From positions 1 to 32,874 of the forward strand of contig CALKJD010000148.1 of assembly GCA_937995755.1 (NCBI GenBank): DNA of 32,874 nt. Direction: 5' to 3'. This document shows, piece by piece, positions 17,053 to 25,348 of this stretch. The notes under the pieces were generated by a model. It saw only the letters and a list, made by a program, of their open reading frames with translations. It did not search any database and was not told where the DNA came from. Numbering within the stretch: position 1 is the stretch's first letter; each line of letters starts with the position of its first letter. The DNA is from an uncultured Saprospiraceae bacterium (lineage in GTDB: Bacteria; Bacteroidota; Bacteroidia; Chitinophagales; Saprospiraceae). The position numbers were made by a program, and so were the translations under genes.

Positions 17053-18510
17053 GTGAGTAATATATCAGCAATAGAACCAAAAGAGCTTTGGAAAAACTTC
17101 GAAGCCTTAAATGCAGTACCGAGACCTTCTAAAAAAGAAGAGCGCGTAATCCAATTTATGAAAGAATATGGAGAATCTCTTGGACTAGAAACAATGGTAG
17201 ATCATATCGGCAATGTAATCATCAAGAAACCAGCCACTGCAGGTATGGAAGACCGTCAGACGATAGTGATGCAAAGTCACCTAGATATGGTACACCAAAA
17301 AAATTCCGATACCGTATTTGATTTTGATTCTGAAGGCATCAGAATGATCGTAGATGGAGATTGGATACATGCCGATGGCACTACATTAGGCGCTGACAAT
17401 GGCATTGGAGTAGCTTCTATAATGGCTATACTCGCAAGTGACACGATCGAACATCCTGCAATGGAAGCATTGTTTACCATAGATGAAGAGACTGGAATGA
17501 CAGGAGCGCTCGAGCTCAAAGGAGGCCTATTAACTGGTACGATCCTACTCAATCTAGATACTGAAGACGATGACGAATTAACTATAGGCTGTGCAGGCGG
17601 TATCGACATTACTGCGACTGGCACTTACAAAGAAGAAGAAATGCCTGCGGATCATACGCCATATACTATAAAAGTATCTGGACTCAACGGTGGTCACTCA
17701 GGAATGGATATTGCCAAAGGATTAGGTAATGCCAACAAGATTATGAATAGAATCTTACACATGCTAGATCATGAAGTAAGAATCCGAGTGAGCAGTATCG
17801 ATGGAGGAAGTGTACGTAATGCTATTCCTCGTGAGTCTATGGCAACGATAACTGTGCCAACAGATCAAATAGAAACGATGGAAGAATATGCTGTAAATCT
17901 TGCAAGCGTAATCATCTCAGAATACTCTCATACTGATAACGATCTGGAGATAGAAATCAGCCAAACAATAGGTACGCCTAAAGTAATGGATGACCATTCT
18001 CAAATTAATCTGATACATGCGCTATATGCTTGTCCAAATGGAATCTATAGAATGAGTCCAACGATCGAAGGCTTAGTACAAACAAGTAATAATCTAGCAA
18101 GGGTAATCGTAAAAGATGGTGAATTTACAGCAATGTGCCTTTGTCGTAGTTCAGTAGATACCGAAAAAATGGACGAGGTAAATATGATCCATAGTATCTT
18201 TGCCATGATCGGTGCACAGGTAGAACTCTCTGGTACATATCCAGGATGGACACCTAATCCTGATGCAGAGATCATTGAGACTATGCGTACAATTTATGTA
18301 GACATGTTCAATGAGGAGCCACATGTAAATGCTTGCCATGCAGGGCTAGAGTGTGGTATCATAGGCACTAATTACCCAGACATGCAGATGATCTCATTTG
18401 GACCAAATATCAGAGGCGCACACTCTCCAGATGAAAAAGTACAAATTAGCTCAGTTCAGAAATACTGGAAATATCTTATGAAGGTATTAACAGAGATTCC
18501 TAAGAAGTAG
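17053..18510 (+). CDS. pepD: Aminoacyl-histidine dipeptidase (M20 metallopeptidase)
   Basis: 485 residues, the normal length for PepD (Xaa-His dipeptidase, carnosinase-type). All M20 zinc-site elements are present: QSHLDMVHQ (His and Asp ligands), LGADNGIGVA (bridging Asp), DEETGMTGALEL (catalytic Glu pair), NLDTEDDDELTIGCAGG (Asp) and CHAGLECGIIG (C-terminal His). The lid domain starts near VSGLNGGHSGMDI. It is a cytosolic dipeptide hydrolase of nutrient and peptide turnover. The start is GTG (MSNISAIEPKELWKNFEALN region is conserved in the family), shared in type with the divergent ligD. The stop lies 14 nt from that of the convergent patatin gene. Confidence 0.95.
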   Translation: MSNISAIEPKELWKNFEALNAVPRPSKKEERVIQFMKEYGESLGLETMVDHIGNVIIKKPATAGMEDRQTIVMQSHLDMVHQKNSDTVFDFDSEGIRMIVDGDWIHADGTTLGADNGIGVASIMAILASDTIEHPAMEALFTIDEETGMTGALELKGGLLTGTILLNLDTEDDDELTIGCAGGIDITATGTYKEEEMPADHTPYTIKVSGLNGGHSGMDIAKGLGNANKIMNRILHMLDHEVRIRVSSIDGGSVRNAIPRESMATITVPTDQIETMEEYAVNLASVIISEYSHTDNDLEIEISQTIGTPKVMDDHSQINLIHALYACPNGIYRMSPTIEGLVQTSNNLARVIVKDGEFTAMCLCRSSVDTEKMDEVNMIHSIFAMIGAQVELSGTYPGWTPNPDAEIIETMRTIYVDMFNEEPHVNACHAGLECGIIGTNYPDMQMISFGPNIRGAHSPDEKVQISSVQKYWKYLMKVLTEIPKK

Positions 18511-18524
18511 ATATTGACAATCAA

Positions 18525-19397
18525 TTAAGTGGTCATCTTATTGAAGGTGGCCACATATTTCATTCCTACATCTAATCCATAACGATAGTCACTCATTATC
18601 GTCTTCTTACTATAAGAGTACGTACCTGATTTTAGCAATTTAATTGGGCATAGTTGATCTATAATTAAATCGTCTGGTGGATTATTAATAAATTCTATGC
18701 TCGCATTATACTTTTCGTAGCTATGCTCAAATGCTTTCTGTAAACCTGGAATAGATTTGAAATAAATACTCCCAAAATAATCCGCCCAGCTCTGCGTTGA
18801 TAATACATCTTTAGGCCATGTGCGAAGTATCGTTATACGCCTAGCTCCTCTTTCGTACGCCCACTGCGCAGGAATCGCATCACTCCATCCACCATCAAAA
18901 TACTCCTCTCCTTCGATGACGTATCTACCTTTAGTGACAAAAGGGAGTGTGCAAGAAGCGGTTACTAGATCTAACCAATTCTCTCTATTAGGACTCATAT
19001 AGCAGGCATCTCCAGATTCTCTATGAGTAAGAACAAATCTAACATCCTTCTCACTCATATCGCTGAATGCTTTATTGATATCAAATGGCACCTTATCTTG
19101 TGCAACCACTTTCAGCATATCTATATCCATATACCCTTCCTTGCCAAATGTCCTTCTATAGTTAAGAAAGTTTTCATCTTTAGCCAGTGTAAGTATTGAA
19201 TGTAAAGAATCACGATACTGGTGCGCTAAATAATATGATAAAGCGACTGCTCCACCAGAAATTCCAAGACAACTTGTAAAGGGGTCAAATTCACTCACTA
19301 TGAACGCATCCAATAACCCAGAAGTAAATCCAGTTTTGAATCCACCTCCTTCGACGATCAAGCAATGGTTTATCGTATGACTCTTATTTTGTGACAT
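18525..19397 (-). CDS. Patatin-like phospholipase (YjjU-type)
   Basis: 290 residues with the full patatin catalytic set: the oxyanion loop GGGFKTG (residues about 16-22), the nucleophile elbow GISGG, and the catalytic Asp in DGGWSDAIP. There is no signal peptide, so the protein is cytoplasmic or membrane-associated. The length and the N-terminal glycine loop close to the start resemble the YjjU/RssA group of bacterial patatins, predicted serine lipid acyl hydrolases. The true substrate is unknown. It is divergent from the glycosyltransferase gene at 19505 and convergent with pepD. Confidence 0.9.
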   Translation of the reverse strand: MSQNKSHTINHCLIVEGGGFKTGFTSGLLDAFIVSEFDPFTSCLGISGGAVALSYYLAHQYRDSLHSILTLAKDENFLNYRRTFGKEGYMDIDMLKVVAQDKVPFDINKAFSDMSEKDVRFVLTHRESGDACYMSPNRENWLDLVTASCTLPFVTKGRYVIEGEEYFDGGWSDAIPAQWAYERGARRITILRTWPKDVLSTQSWADYFGSIYFKSIPGLQKAFEHSYEKYNASIEFINNPPDDLIIDQLCPIKLLKSGTYSYSKKTIMSDYRYGLDVGMKYVATFNKMTT

Positions 19398-19492
19398 CTA
19401 ATTTTGTTAGCGTTTTACTCTTAATATTCATAAATATACGACCTCCCACACTAGATCGTCCAAATAAGGAATAAGTATATAATGTAAATAGC

Positions 19493-19500
19493 TACTTTTG
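19493..19500 (+). promoter_or_regulatory. -7 promoter box directly before a glycosyltransferase start codon
   Basis: TACTTTTG matches TAnnTTTG exactly and is followed by CA. Only 4 nt separate it from the ATG at 19505. Since transcription should start about 4-6 nt after the box, the mRNA would be leaderless or nearly so. Confidence 0.55.
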
Positions 19501-19504
19501 CAAT

Positions 19505-20845
19505 ATGCCTGATAGCAAAACTCCAACCGTACTGATTATTTCATACTACTGGCCTCCTAGTAGTGGATCTGGAGTGCAGCGCTGGATGTACTTCGCCAAG
19601 TATCTAAATGATCATGGTGTTACGCCCATCGTCTTGACTGTAGATCCATCTAAAGCCTCTTATCGCAAAACAGATAAAGAATTTAGTGCGTTTGTCAAGG
19701 AAGTAAAAGCTTATACAACTAATACAATGGAGCCACTAAAGCTCTACTCAATGCTTACCACCGGTAGCACTAGCAAGGGTATACCACAAGGAAGTGTAGG
19801 AGCTGAGAAGAAAGGTCTATTCAGTAAAATATCAAGGTACGTCCGAGGAAATATATTTATTCCTGATGCTCGTATTGGATGGAAAAGATTTGCCACTAAG
19901 GCAGCAAAAAAAATAATAACGACTGAAAACATAGATCTCATTATCACTACTGGACCTCCACATTCTACACATTTAATTGGACGAGTACTTAAGAGAAAAT
20001 ATGGAATTAAATGGATTGCTGATTTCAGAGACCCATGGGTGGAAATCTACTACAACCAAGATCTCATAAGGTCTACTAAATCGATAAATAAAGATAAGAC
20101 ATTAGAAAAATCGGTAATAGATGAATCTGACTGTATACTAGTAACTGCTCCTTCGTTGAAAGAATTACTTTGTTCGAAATATGCATATATCTCTACAGAT
20201 AAAATTCGTTGTATCACTAATGGTTACGATAGTGATAAATTCAACGATATTACTACCCTTAAAGATAAGGCCGTTTTCACCATCACTTTTATTGGTTTAC
20301 TTACGAGTAATATGCCTTACCTCACTATATGTAAAGCTATAAAAGAATATAAAACCAGTAATCCTTCTGCTCAAATTAGAGTTGTACTAGCTGGAGATAT
20401 TAACTCTTCTTTCTTAACACGCATGAGTGAAATACTCGGCGCTGAAAACGTAATCTATCATGGTTATGTATCTCATAAAGAAGCATTGCAATATTCTAAG
20501 AATGCAGATTTGCTATTCTCTTGTCTGCCAGATCAAAAAGAATCAAAAATAATCATCCCTGGCAAGCTAATGGAATATATGGCTACCACCAATCCCATAT
20601 TGCTTATTGGTGATCCACTCAGTGATGCTGCAGCACTCCTTGCCCATCAAGCTAATACAAAAACAGTATTACCAGATAACCCACAAGAAGCGACAGAGTT
20701 CATTGCCGAATCATTTGACAATTGGAAGAATGGCTCAATCAAAAAATCAGATAATTCAATATTAACCACTCTTACTAGAAGATATAAAACGAAACAGCTT
20801 GCTGAATTAATACATACAATTATTTCAAAGGAGAAATCACTTTAA
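19505..20845 (+). CDS. Glycosyltransferase, GT4-like
   Basis: 446 residues. The N-terminal Rossmann half opens with VLIISYYWPPSSGSGVQRW, typical of GT4 glycosyltransferases whose glycine-rich loop follows the first strand. It includes the ITTGPPHSTHLIG segment and WIADFRDPWVEIYYNQ, a motif of a Bacteroidota GT4 subgroup. The C-terminal half has TFIGLLTSNMPYL, an YHGYVSHKEALQYSKNADLL block and IPGKLMEYMATTNPILLIG, which match the sugar-nucleotide-binding GT-B half. The sugar and acceptor are unknown. The start is fixed by the first beta strand; the next Met is at residue 28, too late. Its last 26 nt overlap the 3' end of convergent crtY. Confidence 0.87.
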   Translation: MPDSKTPTVLIISYYWPPSSGSGVQRWMYFAKYLNDHGVTPIVLTVDPSKASYRKTDKEFSAFVKEVKAYTTNTMEPLKLYSMLTTGSTSKGIPQGSVGAEKKGLFSKISRYVRGNIFIPDARIGWKRFATKAAKKIITTENIDLIITTGPPHSTHLIGRVLKRKYGIKWIADFRDPWVEIYYNQDLIRSTKSINKDKTLEKSVIDESDCILVTAPSLKELLCSKYAYISTDKIRCITNGYDSDKFNDITTLKDKAVFTITFIGLLTSNMPYLTICKAIKEYKTSNPSAQIRVVLAGDINSSFLTRMSEILGAENVIYHGYVSHKEALQYSKNADLLFSCLPDQKESKIIIPGKLMEYMATTNPILLIGDPLSDAAALLAHQANTKTVLPDNPQEATEFIAESFDNWKNGSIKKSDNSILTTLTRRYKTKQLAELIHTIISKEKSL

Positions 20846-21974
20846 ACATTCCTTTTATAAATGGCCATTTAGCTGGCGCTTTCATGATTTGAAGATCCCC
20901 ATTCCAACTTGTATCGCCATCTAAAAATCTCAGTATTACATCCACATCTGTCTTTTCAAATAGGTCAGAGAAAACTTTATCTCCTGGTATTTTTTGTTCT
21001 TCGAGTACGTGTAACATAATACTATCATAGAGTAAGTGGCGACCTCTAAATATCTTGTACGAATTATTAATTGATCTTTTGCTTATTAAGCACTTTACGA
21101 TTTCATCCGTATGTTGCTGTATTCTCCTAAAGGCAAAACCAGAACTTGGCTTTACCGCACCACCAGCCGTTCCTATATGATATAACTTTCCATTGTTATG
21201 GTTCCAAAAAGGATAATTGGTCATCGGTATTACGCCATATTCTCTTTCTTCAATTGAATAAGGTGCAGTTGATATATAATCTTTGATATACTTTTTTAAG
21301 ATACTATCATAGCCTTCTTTCGTTTGATGAGAATTAGAAAAAACGGCAACCTCCACAAGCGCTTTTCTTGCACTTAGTGGTAACATATAACAAAAGCGAT
21401 GTTCATTATCTTGATCTATTCGAAAATCCATAAAAGTGGCAGCCTCCAGATCAAACACCTCATTATCAAACTCCACAAACCAACCTCCAAAATGCTGATC
21501 CGTGTACAAATAATTACTAAAATCAATAGCATCCGGAATCTTACTTGAAAATACTAAATCCGATACATATGTATGATCTTTACATACCACCTTGCCTTGC
21601 TGAGCATCGATATCTATCACTCTATCTATAGCGAAGGTTACATTATCTGAAGCGTCAATAATACCCAGAGTATATTCATAAAAATCATTGCTACGCAGCA
21701 TCTTATACGAGTACGTAGATAGTCCCAATCGTCTTGAAACATAGTTACTATGAAAATATACGTTTTTCCATGATTGGGTCAATATATCATCATAACGTCC
21801 AGTACCATCTTCCCAAAAGCACCAAGTCCTATCATTACCAGATTTCTTAGTCTGATCAAGTAACAGTACACGCTTATCCTTGAGCTCAGAAGACTCTGCT
21901 ATACTTGTAGCTAGAGAAAGTCCTGCAGCTCCTGCTCCTACTATGATAATATCGTATTTTTGCTCCGTGCTCAT
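20820..21974 (-). CDS. crtY: Lycopene beta-cyclase
   Basis: 384 residues, normal for bacterial CrtY. It has an N-terminal dinucleotide-binding loop (IIIVGAGAAGLSLA), the family motif DRTWCFWEDGTG, FMDFRID followed by HRFCYMLPLSARKALVEVA, and the C-terminal GTAGGAVKPSSGFAFRRIQQ block. CrtY closes both ends of lycopene to beta-carotene in the membrane, a step toward zeaxanthin or flexirubin-companion carotenoids in Bacteroidota. No other carotenoid gene is in the window, so it is an orphan of its pathway here. It is divergent from folC with 54 nt between the starts. Confidence 0.93.
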   Translation of the reverse strand: MSTEQKYDIIIVGAGAAGLSLATSIAESSELKDKRVLLLDQTKKSGNDRTWCFWEDGTGRYDDILTQSWKNVYFHSNYVSRRLGLSTYSYKMLRSNDFYEYTLGIIDASDNVTFAIDRVIDIDAQQGKVVCKDHTYVSDLVFSSKIPDAIDFSNYLYTDQHFGGWFVEFDNEVFDLEAATFMDFRIDQDNEHRFCYMLPLSARKALVEVAVFSNSHQTKEGYDSILKKYIKDYISTAPYSIEEREYGVIPMTNYPFWNHNNGKLYHIGTAGGAVKPSSGFAFRRIQQHTDEIVKCLISKRSINNSYKIFRGRHLLYDSIMLHVLEEQKIPGDKVFSDLFEKTDVDVILRFLDGDTSWNGDLQIMKAPAKWPFIKGMFKVISPLK

Positions 21975-22028
21975 CTATGGGTACAAGTTATGGATATATA
22001 ATAAAGAACAACTCTTATAGTTGAGGAG

Positions 22029-23318
22029 ATGAAAAGAAATTATAAAGAAACTTTAGAATGGATGTACCAACAATTGCCAATGTATCAAAGGCAAGGTACT
22101 TCGGCATTTAAAAAAGATCTCACTAATATCCTTGCATTATGTCAAGGATTAGGCAATCCACAAGACAAGTTAAAATTCATACATATCGCTGGCACCAACG
22201 GTAAAGGTTCTGTGTCACATATTATTGCCGGTATTTTACAATCCCAAGGCTATAACGTAGGAATGTATACCTCTCCACATTATAAGGACTTTAGAGAACG
22301 CATTAAGATCAATGGTAAATTCATATCCAAAAGAAAAGTTACTTCATTCATAACTAAGCATCAAGAATTAATTGAGCAAATACAGCCGTCTTTCTTTGAA
22401 ATTACGGTGGCTATGTCCTTAGATTACTTCTCTCAAGAACATCCAGACTTCGTTGTATTAGAGGTTGGATTAGGTGGCAGATTAGACAGCACTAACATTG
22501 TTACACCGATCCTATCTGTTATAACTAATATCAGTTTCGACCATCAATCGATGCTAGGGAATACATTAGAGGAAATTGCTTTTGAAAAAGGAGGAATCAT
22601 TAAACCCAATGTACCTATCCTTATTGGACAACATCAAAAGGAAACGGATAAGCTCTTTGCTAAGTTGGCTAAAGAAAGAATATCTCCCTTAACCTTTGCA
22701 GAAGAGGATATTGAGGTGTCGATTAAAAGCGAAAGTCCGATTTACAGGTCTTTATCCCTTACTTCCGAGGATTGGAATATAGAATTACAAACAGATCTTA
22801 CTGGTGATTATCAAATCAAAAATATCACTACTGCTTTTGCGGCCATTAAGCAACTTGTTGATAAAGGTACAATCTTCTTAGACATCGGTAAAGTAAAAGC
22901 AAATTTCCCAACTCTTAAATCGGATACTTACTTCATAGGTAGATGGCAAATATTAAATAATACGCCGCTCACCATAGCAGATAGTGCTCATAATGAAGAT
23001 GGTATTAAACATCTAACAGATCAACTCAAAGAAATAGAACATAATCAGCTCCATATTGTAATGGGTACTGTCAATGATAAAGATGTAGATAAGATGCTCT
23101 CTTTATTTCCAAACAGCGCTAAATATTATTTTTGCAAAGCCAATATCCCACGTGGATTAGATGCGAAAGAGCTTTTATCTAGAGCCATGAACAATCATAA
23201 ATTTGGAAAGGCATATCGATCTGTAAAGCAAGCTTATGCTGCGGCAAGAATGAGTGCAGACGATAAAGATTTGATCATTATTGCTGGAAGTATATTCGTC
23301 GTCGCAGAAGCGATATGA
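22029..23318 (+). CDS. folC: Folylpolyglutamate synthase / dihydrofolate synthase
   Basis: 429 residues, standard FolC/Mur-ligase fold. The P-loop is HIAGTNGKGSVSHIIAG, followed by GMYTSPHYKDFRERIKING and FVVLEVGLGGRLDSTN, both diagnostic for FolC. The segment ITNISFDHQSMLGNTLEEIA and the C-terminal Rossmann start IADSAHNEDGIKHL also match. The enzyme adds glutamate to dihydropteroate and then to folates in the cytosol, using ATP. The stop codon lies one base from the convergent CHAP gene's stop. GAGGAG directly abuts the ATG, too close to act as a Shine-Dalgarno site. Confidence 0.95.
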   Translation: MKRNYKETLEWMYQQLPMYQRQGTSAFKKDLTNILALCQGLGNPQDKLKFIHIAGTNGKGSVSHIIAGILQSQGYNVGMYTSPHYKDFRERIKINGKFISKRKVTSFITKHQELIEQIQPSFFEITVAMSLDYFSQEHPDFVVLEVGLGGRLDSTNIVTPILSVITNISFDHQSMLGNTLEEIAFEKGGIIKPNVPILIGQHQKETDKLFAKLAKERISPLTFAEEDIEVSIKSESPIYRSLSLTSEDWNIELQTDLTGDYQIKNITTAFAAIKQLVDKGTIFLDIGKVKANFPTLKSDTYFIGRWQILNNTPLTIADSAHNEDGIKHLTDQLKEIEHNQLHIVMGTVNDKDVDKMLSLFPNSAKYYFCKANIPRGLDAKELLSRAMNNHKFGKAYRSVKQAYAAARMSADDKDLIIIAGSIFVVAEAI

Positions 23319-23319
23319 T

Positions 23320-24006
23320 CTATTTACGCAACCATCCCATAACATACTGATTGCCTACAATCCAGCCAGCACCATTATCGTAAAGTGAATAAATAGCTCT
23401 GCTATGATTTCCTACTCCAGGATTCTGTTGTGCTATCTCGAGCTTCCCCTCGCTTATTTTAGAAATAATAGCTACATGTCCAAACTTGTTAAACGGTGTC
23501 GGACCAAAAATAATCAGATCATTAGCTTTGGGTTTTGTATTAGATCCTTGAGAATATTGAGTAAGCGCACGTTGTTTATTATATCCACCATCAGGCACTG
23601 AGCTATCATAAAAGTCTTTAGCATGACCATAACTATCAGGCATCTTATGATCGAAATAGTAATAGTAAAACCGCTTAACAAACTCTACACATTGATATTT
23701 CAGACCTAAATTATATCCGTCCGGAGTTGTATTTCTCCCAGAGACATTTCCTACACTTCCATTGTAGTATATATCCACACCATTGTAGGTATCCACTTTA
23801 ACGCCTGCTTTCCCACTGGATTTCTTCGTCTTAGTTTTCTTGGTTTTATTTTTTACTCCTCCATCATTATCCTTCGATTCGAAATAAGCCAACACAGATT
23901 CCCACTTTCCAGTTAAATCAAAATCTGGTTTCCCCAATACTAAGTATGCGCCACCACCTAAAACTAAAAGGGTAAGTAAAAGTGCTTTAAACTGGATTCT
24001 ATTCAT
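23320..24006 (-). CDS. CHAP-domain cell-wall amidase/endopeptidase, membrane-anchored
   Basis: 228 residues. A hydrophobic segment at about 7-25 (FKALLLTLLVLGGGAYLVLG) is a signal anchor or signal peptide. A lysine-rich linker follows at about 52-70 (KNKTKKTKTKKSSGK). The C-terminal CHAP domain, about 75-228, has the catalytic Cys in KYQCVEFVKRFYY and the His in KFGHVAIISK, followed by EIAQQNPG. CHAP enzymes cleave peptide bonds or the amide in peptidoglycan or glutathionylspermidine-like substrates. The location points to peptidoglycan in the periplasm. The context gives no partner; its gene end abuts folC. Confidence 0.87.
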   Translation of the reverse strand: MNRIQFKALLLTLLVLGGGAYLVLGKPDFDLTGKWESVLAYFESKDNDGGVKNKTKKTKTKKSSGKAGVKVDTYNGVDIYYNGSVGNVSGRNTTPDGYNLGLKYQCVEFVKRFYYYYFDHKMPDSYGHAKDFYDSSVPDGGYNKQRALTQYSQGSNTKPKANDLIIFGPTPFNKFGHVAIISKISEGKLEIAQQNPGVGNHSRAIYSLYDNGAGWIVGNQYVMGWLRK

Positions 24007-24190
24007 TCTGCAATACTAATATTTCTGTATTCAAATTCGTAGCTAAAGTTGAGAATTTAATCACTTCTCCGCTAATACACACTAAATTATAATGTCTAGG
24101 TGACCTCGCATCTCAATACTATAAACGATTTGAACGTTATTTTAATATATTGAGCACAAGAGAAATTCTATATATGTGATTTTAGTTTAA

Positions 24191-24198
24191 TATCTTCG
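24191..24198 (+). promoter_or_regulatory. Possible -7 box before the heptose operon
   Basis: TATCTTCG differs from TAnnTTTG at one base and ends 7 nt before the ATG at 24206, which would give a leader of only a few nucleotides. It is the only candidate in the 199-nt gap after the CHAP gene. Confidence 0.3.
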
Positions 24199-24205
24199 TA
24201 GACAT

Positions 24206-25342
24206 ATGTCATTAAAAATCTGCATAGTAGGTACTGCGTATCCTTATAAAGGAGGTATTGCCATGTTTAACGAGAGACTTGCTCGAGAATTAATTTCTCA
24301 AGGTCACGAGGTCGATATAATCACCTTTACTCTTCAATACCCTAAGTTCTTCTTTCCTGGTGAATCGCAATTTTCTGACGATCCAAAGCCAACTGATCTA
24401 ACGATTACAAGAAAAGTAAACAGTGTAAACCCGCTATCATGGCTGGCAACAGCACGCATGATTAAAAAAGGAAAATACGATCTTATAATATCCAAGTATT
24501 GGATTCCCGCTATGGGACCAGCTTTGGGTACTATTATGAGAATGGCGAGATCCACGTCAACGAAAGGAATATCTATAATAGACAATATTATTCCTCATGA
24601 AAAACGCATAGGAGATTCCACTTTAAGTAACTATTTCGTTCAGTCAGTCGATGGTTTTGTCGTGATGTCTAAGAAAGTAGAAGACCAGATGGATACTTTT
24701 GTAAAAAAACAACCAGTATCTTATATCCCTCACCCAATTTATGATACATATGGATCAATAGTACCGAGGGAAGAAGCACTTGCTCATTTAGGTCTTGAAA
24801 CTCATTTTGATTACGTTTTGTTTTTTGGTTATATACGTGACTACAAAGGCTTAGATATATTACTTGATGCTATTGCCGAAGGCCTAAAGACTAATCCTAA
24901 CTTACGTCTAATTGTAGCTGGCGAATATTACTCCGATAGTGAAAAATACCTTACTCAAATAGAGCAATTAGGAATTGGCGAACAGGTAATACTCCATACT
25001 AGTTTTATCAGTAACGAAGAAGTTAAATATTTTTTCAGTGCAGCAGACCTTGTAGCACAATCTTATAAGTCAGCTACTCAAAGCGGAATATCACAGATGG
25101 CAATCTATTTTGAAAAGCCCATAGTAAGCACCAATGTAGGAGGCTTACCAGAAACTGTACTTCATGATAAGACAGGATATCTTACTAATGTAGATGCTAG
25201 TGAAGTAGCTCAAGCGATATTGAAGTATTTCAAAGAAAGACCAACAGATCGATTCCGTCTTGAAATACAAAAACTAAAAGAATTATACTCTTGGAATCAC
25301 TTTGGTTCTAAACTAGTAGAATTATACAAGAAGATTAATTAA
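24206..25342 (+). CDS. Glycosyltransferase, GT4 family, first gene of the heptose operon
   Basis: 378 residues, GT-B fold. The N-terminal half begins ICIVGTAYPYKGGIAMFNERL, the glycine-rich GT4 loop. The C-terminal half has VLFFGYIRDYKGLDILLDA, LIVAGEYY, and the donor-site block SGISQMAIYFEKPIVSTNVG with GGLPE following it. There is no signal peptide; it is a cytosolic or peripheral membrane enzyme. It lies 6 nt before hddA, so it is likely co-transcribed and may transfer the heptose made by the next genes, but that is inference. The donor cannot be read from sequence. Confidence 0.88.
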   Translation: MSLKICIVGTAYPYKGGIAMFNERLARELISQGHEVDIITFTLQYPKFFFPGESQFSDDPKPTDLTITRKVNSVNPLSWLATARMIKKGKYDLIISKYWIPAMGPALGTIMRMARSTSTKGISIIDNIIPHEKRIGDSTLSNYFVQSVDGFVVMSKKVEDQMDTFVKKQPVSYIPHPIYDTYGSIVPREEALAHLGLETHFDYVLFFGYIRDYKGLDILLDAIAEGLKTNPNLRLIVAGEYYSDSEKYLTQIEQLGIGEQVILHTSFISNEEVKYFFSAADLVAQSYKSATQSGISQMAIYFEKPIVSTNVGGLPETVLHDKTGYLTNVDASEVAQAILKYFKERPTDRFRLEIQKLKELYSWNHFGSKLVELYKKIN

Positions 25343-25348
25343 ACAATC

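Noticed and set aside
17277..17624. 115-codon minus-strand reading frame inside pepD
   Set aside because: Antisense to the zinc-site region of PepD; Ser/Pro-rich shadow composition.
14591..18510. An end-joining or defence operon around ligD
   Set aside because: Neighbours are a peptidase and an unknown protein in other orientations; no ku, nuclease or helicase is present.
18525..19397. Patatin as effector of a CBASS-type defence system
   Set aside because: No cyclase or sensor gene is adjacent; it resembles housekeeping YjjU-type patatins.
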